A DNA stretch of 64,000 nucleotides. Source: Leisingera caerulea DSM 24564 (GTDB lineage Bacteria; Pseudomonadota; Alphaproteobacteria; Rhodobacterales; Rhodobacteraceae). The stretch covers positions 2,737,217 to 2,801,216 of the forward strand of contig NZ_KI421513.1 in NCBI RefSeq assembly GCF_000473325.1, in the 5' to 3' direction. The translations under genes and the position numbers were made by a program. A model generated the notes under the pieces. The model worked only from the letters and a program-made list of their open reading frames with translations, ran no database searches and was not told the origin of the DNA. Shown piece by piece: positions 1 through 8,303 of this stretch; position 1 is the stretch's first letter; each line of letters opens with the position of its first letter.

Positions 1-186
1 CGAAATGGTCTGGCCGCAGGCGATCGGCAGCGGCACGTCCTCATAGGCACGCTGTGCAAAGATGCCGCGCACGAACAGGCCGCGGTCGATCTCTTCGATC
101 GCTTCCAGCACTTTCTGGTCCGTCACCCCGCGCGAGCGCACGGAGTACAGGAACTGCATCTTGGTTTCCGGATCGGGTCCGTTCAT
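1..186 (-). CDS. pcm: Protein-L-isoaspartate O-methyltransferase (partial)
   Basis: The N-terminal 62 residues ([20 protein letters not shown]...) read off the left edge of the window. They match the start of PCMT, which uses S-adenosylmethionine to methylate isoaspartyl residues in age-damaged proteins. The segment ending [12 protein letters not shown] is the conserved stretch just before the SAM-binding domain, which lies outside the window. It starts 8 bases after the stop of surE, and surE-pcm is a widely conserved stationary-phase survival pair, so co-transcription is expected. The family call is firm; the intactness of the rest cannot be judged. Confidence 0.9.
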   Translation of the reverse strand, partial: MNGPDPETKMQFLYSVRSRGVTDQKVLEAIEEIDRGLFVRGIFAQRAYEDVPLPIACGQTIS

Positions 187-194
187 TGCTGCGC

Positions 195-989
195 TCACTC
201 GCCCGTCCATTCGACCGCCTTCAGCGCATCCATGGCATCGCCCGCGGTCAGGTCGGCGCGCATCGGGGTGACGGAGATATAGCCGTCCAGGTTGACTGCG
301 GCGTCTGAGCCGGGCGTGGCTTCCACATGCTGGTTGCCGCCGCGGATCCACAGATAGCGGCGCCCGGTGGGCGACAGCTGCTCCTCAGCCGAGAAATGGC
401 AGCCATGGCGGTACCCCTGCGGCGCCACGCGGGCGCCCTTGACGTCCGCGGCCGGGACCGGCGGGAAATTGATGTTGTAAAACAGGCGGTAGTCCTGCGC
501 ATCCTGCGGCTGGGCGGCCAGGATCTTTTGGATCAGCGCGGCGCCGTGCACGGCAGCGGCCTCAAACGGATTGTCTGTCTCCCGGTTGGCAGGCCCGTAA
601 TACTGCGACAGCGCCATGGCCGGGATGCCCTGCAGCGCGGCCTCCATCGCGCCGCCCAGCGTGCCGGAGTACAGCGCGTTCTCCGCCGAGTTGTTGCCGC
701 GGTTCACACCGGACAGCACCAGGTCGGGCCTTTGGCCGTGCATCACCACATGCAGTCCCGCCAGCACGCAGTCGGCGGGTGAGCCTTCGGCGGCAAAACG
801 GCGTTCGTCCAGCTGGCTGAGCATGGTGGGGCGGGTATAGCTGATGCAATGGGCGACGCCGGATTGCTCAAAGGCGGGCGCCACGGTCCAGACCTCGCCA
901 TCGGGGCCTGCGACCGCATGGGCGATGGATTCGAGGATGGTGAGCCCTTCGGCACTGATGCCGTCGTCATTGGTGATCAGAATGCGCAT
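195..989 (-). CDS. surE: 5'/3'-nucleotidase SurE
   Basis: 264 residues, the usual size. Begins [10 protein letters not shown], whose adjacent aspartates bind the divalent metal, and carries SGVNRGNN (about residues 90-100) and GSPADCV, all hallmarks of the SurE acid phosphatase fold that dephosphorylates nucleoside monophosphates. The reading frame stays open upstream to 1106, but the MRILIT start is the family start and the upstream residues look non-conserved. Followed after 8 bases by pcm. Expected to be cytoplasmic and used in stationary-phase survival. Confidence 0.96.
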   Translation of the reverse strand: MRILITNDDGISAEGLTILESIAHAVAGPDGEVWTVAPAFEQSGVAHCISYTRPTMLSQLDERRFAAEGSPADCVLAGLHVVMHGQRPDLVLSGVNRGNNSAENALYSGTLGGAMEAALQGIPAMALSQYYGPANRETDNPFEAAAVHGAALIQKILAAQPQDAQDYRLFYNINFPPVPAADVKGARVAPQGYRHGCHFSAEEQLSPTGRRYLWIRGGNQHVEATPGSDAAVNLDGYISVTPMRADLTAGDAMDALKAVEWTGE

Positions 990-1173
990 GGGGTGTCTGC
1001 CTGCCGTCTTCAACCGGGTTTCCGATTGAATAGGACCTGTGCCGGAACGGGGCAAGGTTTTCGCGGAGGGAAGCGGCATCCGCCGCAAAGCGGGGCAGGG
1101 AGGCAACAGGCGAAGCCGCAGGGCGCACTCCCGCCCCTTTGGCCTGCATCAAAGATGCCGCCCAAATCGTTGG

Positions 1174-1204
1174 GCCGGGCGCCGCGCAATGCGCGGCGCC
1201 CGGC
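1174..1204. terminator. Perfect 14-bp GC hairpin downstream of the SDR gene
   Basis: Arms at 1174-1187 and 1191-1204 are fully complementary around a 3-base loop. A second small hairpin (CCCAA/TTGGG, 1161-1174) abuts it. It lies 12 bases beyond the stop of the minus-strand SDR gene and before surE. There is no T-tract, so it may be a Rho-independent-like stop, a transcript-stabilising stem or a REP-like element. Confidence 0.5.
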
Positions 1205-1216
1205 AAATTGCCGGTG

Positions 1217-1864
1217 TCAGTCTGCCAGGATCTGCGGCAGCAGGCGCGCGGCCTCTTCCTGGATGGTGGCCAGGGCGGCGCGGTCCTCACCCGGGTGGAA
1301 ACGGGCGCGAAGGGCGGTCGCCATCGGCTGCGGCTGCAGAATGCGCACCTGCGGGCCGGTGCGTTCGGTTTCTGCCTGCCAGCTGCGCGCCAGCGCCATC
1401 TGGGCCGCCTTGGTGGCGCCGTAGGTTCCATAGAACTTTTCGCCCGCCTTCGGGTCGTCAAAGAACACCGCGCGCCCGGTCTGGCCCAGCAAGGGCGCCA
1501 CGTAGGGGATCAGCACCGAGGTGGCCGTGGCGTTGATCGCGACCGCCTTGGTCCAGTCCTTGGCGGCAACGGAGGGCGCCGGGCAGAGCGCGGTGGCATG
1601 GATCGCGGTGTGCAGCCACAGGTCCAGCTTGCCCCAACGGTCGTGGATGCCGCGGCAGAGCGTGGCCATTGCCTCCGGCACGGTGACGTCCATCGGCGCA
1701 AGGGTGGCGCTGCCGCCCGCGGCCTTGATACGGTCGTCGAGCTCTTCCAAAGCACCGGTGGTGCGGGCTACGGCGACGATGTGATGCGTGGGCGCAAGCG
1801 CCTCGGCCAGGGCATTGCCAAGGCCGCGGGATGCGCCGGTGATGAGAGCAAGCTTTTCTGTCAT
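1217..1864 (-). CDS. SDR-family NAD(P)-dependent oxidoreductase
   Basis: 215 residues from MTEKLALITGASRGLG. TGASRGLG (about residues 8-15) is the classical SDR Rossmann nucleotide loop, and YGTYGATK (about 149-156) holds the catalytic Tyr-x3-Lys. The NATAT segment corresponds to the NAG/NNAG structural motif. The longer frame up to 1900 adds 12 low-quality residues; the chosen start places TGAS at the usual position. The substrate cannot be told from sequence. This gene near purF-cvpA is familiar in Rhodobacterales. Cytoplasmic; possibly a ketoacyl- or sugar-type reductase. Confidence 0.85.
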   Translation of the reverse strand: MTEKLALITGASRGLGNALAEALAPTHHIVAVARTTGALEELDDRIKAAGGSATLAPMDVTVPEAMATLCRGIHDRWGKLDLWLHTAIHATALCPAPSVAAKDWTKAVAINATATSVLIPYVAPLLGQTGRAVFFDDPKAGEKFYGTYGATKAAQMALARSWQAETERTGPQVRILQPQPMATALRARFHPGEDRAALATIQEEAARLLPQILAD

Positions 1865-1939
1865 GGCCGCCTTCTTGGGCCGCCCGCGCAGGCAGGTCAA
1901 GGGGCAGCGGCCCGGGGCAAGAATTTTCGAAAACTCCTG

Positions 1940-1963
1940 GCAAATTTCTTTGAAGAAATTTGC
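1940..1963. repeat. AT-rich perfect hairpin
   Basis: GCAAATTTCTT and AAGAAATTTGC pair perfectly (11 bp) around two bases, in the 113-bp gap between two minus-strand genes. Local AT richness contrasts with the GC-rich flanks. A similar but degenerate stretch (GCAAATTTTTTTG) lies near 7139-7154 upstream of the methanethiol oxidase gene, which suggests a dispersed small element. It could slow transcription out of the upstream gene, but there is no clear T-run. Confidence 0.5.
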
Positions 1964-1977
1964 GTGGCACCCGTGGT

Positions 1978-2253
1978 TCAGCTGCCCGGCATGGACAGGC
2001 GCTTGGTCTCGCCGCGGGCGCTGAGGATCAGCCCGTGAGCGTCGATTGCCACCACCTGGCCCAGCGAGGACAGGCGGGCACCGCGCGTCACGGTCTTGGT
2101 GCGGCCGTTGGGCAGGCGGACCAGCGCGGTCAGGCTGTTTTCGGGGCCATAGATGCCCAAAAGGTTCAGCCGGTTGCGGTTCACTGCGTTATCCTGTGTG
2201 GCCAGCCCGGCCACTTTGGCGGGCGTGCGCCCCGCCTTCTCTGCGTTTGCCAT
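1978..2253 (-). CDS. Small conserved protein with PilP/GspC-like C-terminal domain
   Basis: 91 residues if read from MANAEKAG, which has GGGG nine bases upstream; an in-frame ATG at 2262 (MTHM...) would add three residues. The core (LNLLGIYGPENSLTALVRL, then NGRTKTV, G.RLSSLGQVVAIDAHGLIL) has the alternating pattern of the small beta domain seen in type II secretion/pilus periplasmic proteins, where short strands precede a G-x-V-x-x-I turn. No signal peptide or membrane segment is visible, so a secretion role is only an analogy. Probably a Rhodobacterales-specific hypothetical. Confidence 0.6.
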   Translation of the reverse strand: MANAEKAGRTPAKVAGLATQDNAVNRNRLNLLGIYGPENSLTALVRLPNGRTKTVTRGARLSSLGQVVAIDAHGLILSARGETKRLSMPGS

Positions 2254-2405
2254 ATGTGTCATCCCCGAAGTGTCAGGGCGTATCTGGCCACTCGGCCGGG
2301 CCGCTTCAACCAGCCTGCGCGGGCGTCGGCGGGAAGCCGCGGACCGGCCGGGCGCGATGCGTGGAACCCCGCCGCCGCAGCCGGGCAAGGGCCAGGGCGT
2401 AACGG

Positions 2406-3032
2406 TCAGGCGTCGAAAACCAGCGAGGGCAGGTCGTGGCCGTAAGCATAGAGCAGCTCCAACAGCTCCTCCAGCGCGGCGCCATCCTTTTGCAGCGGGT
2501 AAAGCGGGTGGTTCTGCTCGGTGACTTTCAGTTCCGGATACTGGCCCTCAGGCCGCATCTCCAGCACACAGCCCGCAGGCATCGGCATGTCCGGCGGGAT
2601 CGCATTGGCGAGCCAGGCCGGGCGGTCGCCCAGCTTTTCCGACTCGCGCATCTCGAAAAGGTCGAGATAGGCATCGAAATCATCGCGGCTGAGGCTGGCC
2701 CATGTGCCCAGCAGAAACTCCTCGCCGCGGCTGCCGGACAGCGGGATCGCCAGCACCGCGCGGACGAAGCGCAGGTCGCCCAGGCGGCAGAAATCCTCGG
2801 TCAGAATGTCGCCGCGGGTGGCGAGGACGGCGGAGTTGTCCTCCACCTCCATATCCTCGGAGCAGATATCCGGCCGGTCGCAGCTGAGGCTCAGCAGTTG
2901 CGCAAAGGTGGCGCCGCAGCAGCGGCACTGGCGCGGAGAGGTCAGCATGCGGGCAAGATGCGCGTCCAAGGGGCGGCCTTTCGTCTGGAAGCATAAAAAG
3001 GCGCGGGCCATCACGGCCAGCGCCTTGTCCAT
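2406..3032 (-). CDS. DUF2199 domain-containing protein
   Basis: 208 residues from MDKALAVMARAFLCF. A CRCCGATF cysteine cluster near residue 37 is followed by LSLSCDRPDIC, then EDFCRLGDLRFVRAVLAIPL and GTWASLSRDDFDAYLDLF, wording typical of DUF2199 proteins. Function is unknown; the cysteines could bind zinc. The frame is open up to 3092, but the extra 20 residues (RKGGFELPAASAYEGRDHC) resemble translated tRNA-like DNA rather than protein. Lies 76 bases beyond the stop of purF on the same strand. Confidence 0.75.
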   Translation of the reverse strand: MDKALAVMARAFLCFQTKGRPLDAHLARMLTSPRQCRCCGATFAQLLSLSCDRPDICSEDMEVEDNSAVLATRGDILTEDFCRLGDLRFVRAVLAIPLSGSRGEEFLLGTWASLSRDDFDAYLDLFEMRESEKLGDRPAWLANAIPPDMPMPAGCVLEMRPEGQYPELKVTEQNHPLYPLQKDGAALEELLELLYAYGHDLPSLVFDA

Positions 3033-3108
3033 GCAGTGGTCGCGGCCCTCATACGCGGATGCGGCCGGAAGTTCAAACCCCCCTTTCCGCAAGGAGGGCA
3101 GGGCGGGA

Positions 3109-4629
3109 TCAGCCGGAGGCCAGGTTGGAGGCGTTCCAGGAGGCGCCGGGCACCGGCATGTCCTTGATCTTGGCGCTCACGCGGCTGCTGCCTTCGAGCG
3201 CCGCCAAGTACTCCTCGGTGACGCCGGTGATGTAGTTGCCGTCAAAGCAGGAGCAGTCAAAGCCCTGGATGTCCGGGTTGCCTTCCTGTGCCGCCCAGAT
3301 CAGGTCCTCGAGCTTCTGATAGAACAGCGCATCGGCGCCCAGCTCGTCGCGGATTTCCTCGATGCTGAGGCCATTTGCGATCAGCTCATGCTTGGTCGGC
3401 ATGTCGATGCCATAGACGTTGGGGTATTTCACCGGCGGCGACGCAGAGGCGATATAGACCTTCTTGGCGCCGGCTTCGCGGCACATTTGCACGATCTTCT
3501 TGATGGTGTTGCCGCGCACGATCGAGTCGTCGATCAGCAGCACGTTGCGGTCCTTGAACTCCAGCGGGATCGCGTTGAGCTTGCGGCGCACCGATTTCTG
3601 CCGCTCCGCCTGGCCCGGCATGATGAAGGTGCGGCCCACGTAGCGGTTCTTCACCAGCCCCTCGCGGTAGCGGATGCCGGTGGAATTGGCGACTTCCAGC
3701 GCCACGGGGCGGGCCGAATCAGGCACCGGGATGATGCTGTCGATTTCGAGCCCTGACTCCTGGATCTGCTTGGCCAGCGCCTGGCCCATGCGCAGCTGGG
3801 TCTTGTAGACCGAAACGCCGTCCATCATCGAATCCGGCCGCGCCAGATAGACATACTCAAAAATGCAGGGGGTCAGCTTGCCCTCGACCGCCTGGAAGGT
3901 ATGCAGCTTGCCGTCGAGGTCGATCAGCACGGCCTCGCCTGCCTTCACGTCGCGGACCTTCTCGAACCCGTTGATGCCGAACGCCACATCTTCGGAGGCG
4001 ATGCAGTAATCGTCGCCGTCACCCTGTGCCGGGCGCTTGCCCAGCGACAGCGGCCGGATGCCGTGCGGGTCGCGGAACGCCAGCATGCCGACACCGGCGA
4101 TCATGCACAGCACCGAATAGGCACCCTGCACCCGCTCCATGGTCATCTTGACGCCGGCAAAGATGTTGCGGATCGGTTCGGCGTTGCCGTTCACCTTGAT
4201 GGCATCGGCCACCTTGTCGGCCAGGACGTTCAGCAGGATTTCCGAATCCGAGGTGGTGCGCAGATGGCGGCTGTATTTGCCGGTCACCTTTTCGCGCTGC
4301 TCGGCGGTGTTGGTGATGTTGCCGTTGTGGACCAGGTAGATGCCGTAGGGCGCGTTGACGAAGAACGGTTGCGCCTCCGTCGCGCTGAGCGAGCCTGCGG
4401 TGGGGTAGCGCACGTGGCCCATGCCGACACGGCCGGTCAGGGTTTCAGCGTCTGCGGGGCCGAACACATCCTTGACCAGGCCGTTTTCCTTGCGCTCGCG
4501 AAAGAACTCGCCGGTGTAGGTCACGATGCCCGAGGCGTCCTGGCCGCGGTGCTGCAGCATCAAGAGGCCGTCATAAATTTCCGCAAAGACATCGGTGTCC
4601 CGGCTTGCGATCCCCAAAATCCCGCACAT
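3109..4629 (-). CDS. purF: Amidophosphoribosyltransferase
   Basis: 506 residues; full length. Catalyses the first committed step of purine synthesis, PRPP plus glutamine to phosphoribosylamine. MCGILGIAS exposes the Cys2 nucleophile of the N-terminal glutaminase domain, with RGQDASGI following near residue 29. VLLIDDSIVRGNTIK (about residues 360-375) is the PRPP-binding loop of the C-terminal phosphoribosyltransferase domain. No propeptide precedes Cys2. In related genomes purF commonly follows cvpA; here three extra genes separate them. Confidence 0.98.
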   Translation of the reverse strand: MCGILGIASRDTDVFAEIYDGLLMLQHRGQDASGIVTYTGEFFRERKENGLVKDVFGPADAETLTGRVGMGHVRYPTAGSLSATEAQPFFVNAPYGIYLVHNGNITNTAEQREKVTGKYSRHLRTTSDSEILLNVLADKVADAIKVNGNAEPIRNIFAGVKMTMERVQGAYSVLCMIAGVGMLAFRDPHGIRPLSLGKRPAQGDGDDYCIASEDVAFGINGFEKVRDVKAGEAVLIDLDGKLHTFQAVEGKLTPCIFEYVYLARPDSMMDGVSVYKTQLRMGQALAKQIQESGLEIDSIIPVPDSARPVALEVANSTGIRYREGLVKNRYVGRTFIMPGQAERQKSVRRKLNAIPLEFKDRNVLLIDDSIVRGNTIKKIVQMCREAGAKKVYIASASPPVKYPNVYGIDMPTKHELIANGLSIEEIRDELGADALFYQKLEDLIWAAQEGNPDIQGFDCSCFDGNYITGVTEEYLAALEGSSRVSAKIKDMPVPGASWNASNLASG

Positions 4630-4988
4630 TGGCTGGCTCCAATCCCACTTAGGCTTTGCTGTTCGATGGCTGTTGGAAGCGGTGGTGCCGGCAGTCTAGC
4701 GCATTTTGCGGCGCGCGCGCCAATCCGGCCGGGCTGGCCGCACTCTTTCCCGGTGCCTGAGCCTGAAGGCCAATTGCGTCATCGGACCCCGGCGCCGGGC
4801 GCGGCAGGTCATGTCCACAAAGGCAGGCGGGCAGCAGCGGCAAGGCGGTGAGGCTCCGAATCCGTTTCCTGTTCGCGCCCTCACATAGTGGCTTTCTTTC
4901 CCTCTGTCATCAGAGGATCACAATTCCCCGCTGCACTGCGGCGGCTGGTAGCGGGCAGGGCGGCGGATGGTCTGTGCCGCCCCTCCCG
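4630..4988. other. Intergenic region upstream of purF
   Basis: 359 bases without a credible gene. A weak minus-strand promoter candidate is TTGGCG (4718-4723) and TAGACT (4693-4698), separated by 19 bases, about 65 bases upstream of the purF start. No clear PurR-type operator or riboswitch could be recognised. Open frames here are GC-rich shadows. Confidence 0.4.
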
Positions 4989-5648
4989 TCAGTGCAGCGT
5001 CAGCAGCGAGATGGACCCGACCAGAACAAGGCTCAGCGCCCAGACCAGGTCCAGGTTGAACCACCCTTTGGACAGGAATTTCAGCCCCACCCAGCGGTAG
5101 ATCCCGTAGGCCAGCACACCGCCCGCTGCCGTCATCGCAGCGGTATGAAGCAGCGCCACCAGCGCCGCGATGCCCGCGTTGCCGGTGATCAGCGTGCCCG
5201 CGGCGGCATGGCCTGCGTCCGTCTCGACCGTGCGGCAGATGCCAAGGTAGATCGGCACCAGCATCAGCCCCGCGCCATGCGCCATCGCCGCCAGGAACGA
5301 CCACAGCGCCAGCCGCGACGGCGGCACCCGCGCCAGAAACCGCGGGTGGCGGCGGTTCCACAGCAGGTAAAGGCCCAAAGCAATCACCAGGCAGGCGGCG
5401 CCGATCTGGATTTCGCGCTGCCACTCAGCCAGCACCATCAGTGCCGAGAACGGAAACAGGATCGCCGCCATGGCCAGCAGGTGGCCGGCCGCCAGCGCGG
5501 CCAGCGCCCGCCATAGGCTGCCCTGCGACCGGTCCATCAGCGCGGCTGACACCGCCAGCGGCCAGCCCATGCCGGGGTTCACGCCGTGATACACGCCAGA
5601 AGCGGCAACGGCCCCCCACAGGGCCGCCGCCGTGCTGATCTCTGCCAC
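4989..5648 (-). CDS. Polytopic membrane protein downstream of methanethiol oxidase
   Basis: 219 residues with a GTG start 3 bases after the mtoX stop, which suggests translational coupling. About six hydrophobic segments are visible. Histidine-glycine motifs stand out: YHGVNPGMGW near residue 20, AAGHLLAM near 54 and MAHGAGLML near 122. The H-G-x-x-P-G motif recalls NicO/HupE/TauE-type small transporters of metals or sulfur compounds, but the match is not strong enough to name. Its pairing with mtoX suggests export or handling of a methanethiol-oxidation product, or metal supply to that enzyme; both are inference. Confidence 0.7.
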   Translation of the reverse strand: MAEISTAAALWGAVAASGVYHGVNPGMGWPLAVSAALMDRSQGSLWRALAALAAGHLLAMAAILFPFSALMVLAEWQREIQIGAACLVIALGLYLLWNRRHPRFLARVPPSRLALWSFLAAMAHGAGLMLVPIYLGICRTVETDAGHAAAGTLITGNAGIAALVALLHTAAMTAAGGVLAYGIYRWVGLKFLSKGWFNLDLVWALSLVLVGSISLLTLH

Positions 5649-5651
5649 GCG

Positions 5652-7052
5652 TCAGGCGGAGGGGTAGCAGAAGCTGTCGGTGGAGCAGTCGCCCCCTTCC
5701 AGCCGGATCTGGTGGCTGCGGTAGCCCTTGGGGAATTCGACATAGAAATCCTTGTCCAGCTCCAGCCCGCCGGTTTCCCCGGCGTTGGCCATCACCATCT
5801 GGCCGCCCTCGGCGTCCGGATAGAACTGGTCATCCCAGGTGGAATAGAGCGAGTTGGTCCAATAGACGCGCTTGCCGTCGCGGCTGATCTCGACCATCTG
5901 CGGGCCATAGGCAAACTCGTTGCCGTTCGGGTGCTTGGCGCCCCGCGCAATCCCGCCGATCTCCACCTTGCCGGCCAGCTTGGGGTTCATCGGGTCGGAC
6001 ACATCATATTGATGCATCTCGCCCAGGCCCCAGCAGGCGACGTACAGAAACCTGTCATCCAGGCTCAGGTCGATATCGGTGACCAGCGGCGGCACCGCCT
6101 CGAACCCCTGCAGCAGCGGCGGCAGGTTCTCGGCCTTTTCGGGCCGCGGGTCGATTGTGATGGTCTTCTTGGCATCAAAGGTGCCGTCGTCATTCTGCCA
6201 CCAGGTGAAGATCGCACCTTGCAGGTTGGTGGTGTCGACCACCACACCGCAAAAACCGTAATCCTTGGACGGGTCATGCGCAGGCCGGATTTCCAGCGCC
6301 ATCTGGTGGTTTTCGCCCAGGTCGATGGTCTGCACGTTCTTGCGCTCGCGCAGGTTCCAGAAATGGATCGAGTGGCCGTATTTGTTGCTCAGCAGATCCT
6401 CCGCCACGATGCCGTTCTCGAACTGCGGCGGCAGGCCCCATTCCGAGCTCACCATGTAGTCGCGCGGCAGGTTCCACCAGAAGTCATAATGCTTGTCCTG
6501 CTTGCCGCGGTCCATCTCGTAACGGCCCAGGATCTCGAAGGTTTCGCAATCCATGATGAAGATGCCCGGCGGCCCGTCGGTGCCGTCCTCGCCGCCGCCG
6601 CCCAGGGTGGACACATAGATGCCCTCCGGCCCGCAATGGATGGTGTGCGGGCGCGAATAGCCGGTCTTGGCAAAGACCTCCTCCGGTTCGATGATTTTGT
6701 GGATCTTCGCCTCGCGCGGCTCCTTCACATCCACCACGTAGATCCGGCTGGAGCGGATGCCGGGAATGATCAGATAGCGCCGTTCCAGAAACGCATGGCC
6801 GGATAGCGGCGACAGCGACGAGGAACAGGCGTTCCAGCCGAAGTGGTGAAACTCGTCGCCTTTGTTGGGCATGATCAGCTGATGCACGATCTCGCCATAG
6901 CTGTCCGACTTCGGGTCGACATCGACCACCGCCAGCCCGTCGGGCTGGGAGCCGTCCGGGCTCAGCATCAGGGTAAAGGCCAGCGTTTCCGCCGGGGCCT
7001 CCATGGCAAGCCTGGGGGTGGCATGAAATGTGGGGTCAGGCCTCAAGTTCAT
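5652..7052 (-). CDS. mtoX: Methanethiol oxidase / selenium-binding protein (SBP56 family)
   Basis: 466 residues from MNLRPDPTFHATP, preceded by AGGGAGG at good spacing; the open frame above 7052 is not coding. Family wording is strong: HHFGWNACSSSLSP, FLERRYLIIPGIRSSRIYVVD, SRPHTIHCGPEGIYVSTLG, YGHSIHFWNL, SLDDRFLYVACWGLGEMHQYD and SHQIRLEGGDCSTDSFCYP at the end. Bacterial members oxidise methanethiol to formaldehyde, hydrogen sulfide and hydrogen peroxide, and contain copper. Unlike characterised periplasmic versions it shows no signal peptide, and no SCO1/SenC or MauG gene is adjacent. Two-gene operon with the membrane protein after it. Confidence 0.93.
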   Translation of the reverse strand: MNLRPDPTFHATPRLAMEAPAETLAFTLMLSPDGSQPDGLAVVDVDPKSDSYGEIVHQLIMPNKGDEFHHFGWNACSSSLSPLSGHAFLERRYLIIPGIRSSRIYVVDVKEPREAKIHKIIEPEEVFAKTGYSRPHTIHCGPEGIYVSTLGGGGEDGTDGPPGIFIMDCETFEILGRYEMDRGKQDKHYDFWWNLPRDYMVSSEWGLPPQFENGIVAEDLLSNKYGHSIHFWNLRERKNVQTIDLGENHQMALEIRPAHDPSKDYGFCGVVVDTTNLQGAIFTWWQNDDGTFDAKKTITIDPRPEKAENLPPLLQGFEAVPPLVTDIDLSLDDRFLYVACWGLGEMHQYDVSDPMNPKLAGKVEIGGIARGAKHPNGNEFAYGPQMVEISRDGKRVYWTNSLYSTWDDQFYPDAEGGQMVMANAGETGGLELDKDFYVEFPKGYRSHQIRLEGGDCSTDSFCYPSA

Positions 7053-7270
7053 AGTCAAATCCTCCCTGGAAAACAGGCGCCTGAACTGTTGGTCTTCTAG
7101 GTGCGCCCGCACCGATGCTGGCACACATCCGGATTTCGGGCAAATTTTTTTGAAAAGACGCCGCCGGGCGGAACATATGTTCCGTTTGGGCGGCCGCATA
7201 ACGCGCTTTTCGCCCGGTCGCGCAGCGCCGCAGCGGACGGTTGTTCCTGAAGGGGGTGATCGCCGCCGCT

Positions 7271-7301
7271 GCAAAAGGAAAGGCCCGCACAGGGGCGGGC
7301 C
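7271..7301 (-). terminator. Rho-independent terminator of the Hint gene
   Basis: On the minus strand GGCCCGC (7301-7295) pairs with GCGGGCC (7288-7282) and is followed by TTTCCTTTT (7281-7273). It lies 31 bases beyond the Hint-protein stop and isolates that gene from mtoX. Confidence 0.75.
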
Positions 7302-7331
7302 GGAGGTGGGGGAGGGAAAAACGGTTCGGGA

Positions 7332-8009
7332 TCAGGCCGCCAGGATGCGGTCCAGCAGGTTGTCCAGCGGCGCGGGCAGGCGGGCGTCTTCCGCACCCAT
7401 GCCGGTCTCTGCAAGGGCGCGGCCCTCATCGCTGGCCAGAACCTGGCGGGTCTCGGTCAGCGACAGCTGGTGAAAGGCAGAGCCTTCGCGGTCATCGCCG
7501 GCGGGCATCAGCATGCCGCTTTCGGCCCAGACCAGCTCTTCTTCCTCGAATTCGAAATGGATGCGGCCCAGGCGCTCCGGCGCGGCGGCAGCGATGCCCT
7601 TGTAGCCGGCCAGGGCGATCAGCTTGGTGACCACAACCGGGAGGCCGAACAGGCGCTCGGCGGTGTCCATCTCCAGCGCCACTTTCTGGTCGGAGGGCAG
7701 CATCAGGTCGGTGTCATTGCCCAGGGCGCCGGCCGGCACATGCATGCAGGTGGTCAGACGCGGCACCGCGTGGCTGACCGCCTTCACTTCCTGGGCGCCG
7801 CCGTCAAAGGTGAACACCATGTCGCCGGGCTTGATGTCGCGGGCCTGTTTGAAACCCTCTTCGGTTTCCACCAGGGTTGCGGGCAGAAAGCCGCCGCTGC
7901 GGATGCGGGCCCGCTTCGGCGCCGGTTTCCCGGACTGCGGCAGGAGGTCGTTCAGCAGCACATCAACCGGCAGGAAATCGGCGAAATCTGTGGTGTGATC
8001 CAGCTGCAT
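7332..8009 (-). CDS. Hint-domain protein lacking the catalytic cysteine
   Basis: 225 residues from MQLDHTTDFADFLPV, chosen because AAGGGA sits seven bases upstream; an in-frame ATG at 8060 would add 17 basic residues. The middle follows the roseobacter Hint pattern: GGFLPATLVETEEGFKQARD, KPGDMVFTFDGG, VPAGALGND, LPSDQKVAL, ERLFGLPVVVTKLIAL. In self-processing Hint domains a Cys or Ser starts the first strand; here the position appears as Phe-Leu, so autoproteolysis is unlikely. Role unknown, possibly a secreted or regulatory relic. Own terminator downstream, and a candidate CtrA site far upstream. Confidence 0.75.
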   Translation of the reverse strand: MQLDHTTDFADFLPVDVLLNDLLPQSGKPAPKRARIRSGGFLPATLVETEEGFKQARDIKPGDMVFTFDGGAQEVKAVSHAVPRLTTCMHVPAGALGNDTDLMLPSDQKVALEMDTAERLFGLPVVVTKLIALAGYKGIAAAAPERLGRIHFEFEEEELVWAESGMLMPAGDDREGSAFHQLSLTETRQVLASDEGRALAETGMGAEDARLPAPLDNLLDRILAA

Positions 8010-8251
8010 TTTGTGTCCCTTCTGAGCATCCTTGGCCCGGCGTTTTGCCGTTGAAGCCATGAGGCCCCCGAATTGGGACCAAATTGGGGCATGGGTGCGG
8101 CCCCTTCCGGGATGCGGCAGATTTCTGGGGACAAAACCGCGGTTTTACCCGGGATTGTTAACCTTTCGGCGGCTCAGCATGAGGATTTGTTAAGATTTGA
8201 CCGGCGTTTGACGCTCGGCTTCTGCACGCCTCGAATCGTGATTCCTGTTGG

Positions 8252-8266
8252 TTAACAGAGTGTTAA
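8252..8266. promoter_or_regulatory. Candidate CtrA box (TTAA-N7-TTAA)
   Basis: TTAACAGAGTGTTAA fits the alphaproteobacterial CtrA consensus with exact seven-base spacing and is itself an inverted repeat (TTAACA-GAG-TGTTAA). Further TTAA half-sites lie nearby (around 8158, 8190 and 8282). It is 243 bases upstream of the Hint gene start and downstream of cvpA, so the Hint gene is the natural target. Confidence 0.45.
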
Positions 8267-8303
8267 TGCACGGTTGCGCTGTTAATAATTATGGTGATGA
8301 AGC

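Noticed and set aside
54..308. Plus-strand ORFs opposite surE and pcm
   Set aside because: Arginine/proline-rich composition, no ribosome site, and complete overlap with recognised genes on the other strand; typical shadows in GC-rich DNA. The same holds for most long antisense frames in the window, such as 53825-56200 and 59475-61646.
3055..3100. tRNA-like 3' end (AGTTCAAACCCCCCTTTCCGC) near the DUF2199 start
   Set aside because: It resembles the T-arm and acceptor of a tRNA-Ser, but the T-stem does not pair (GGAAG against CCCCC) and no D- or anticodon arm or matching 5' acceptor could be found. At best a chance match or an old integration remnant.
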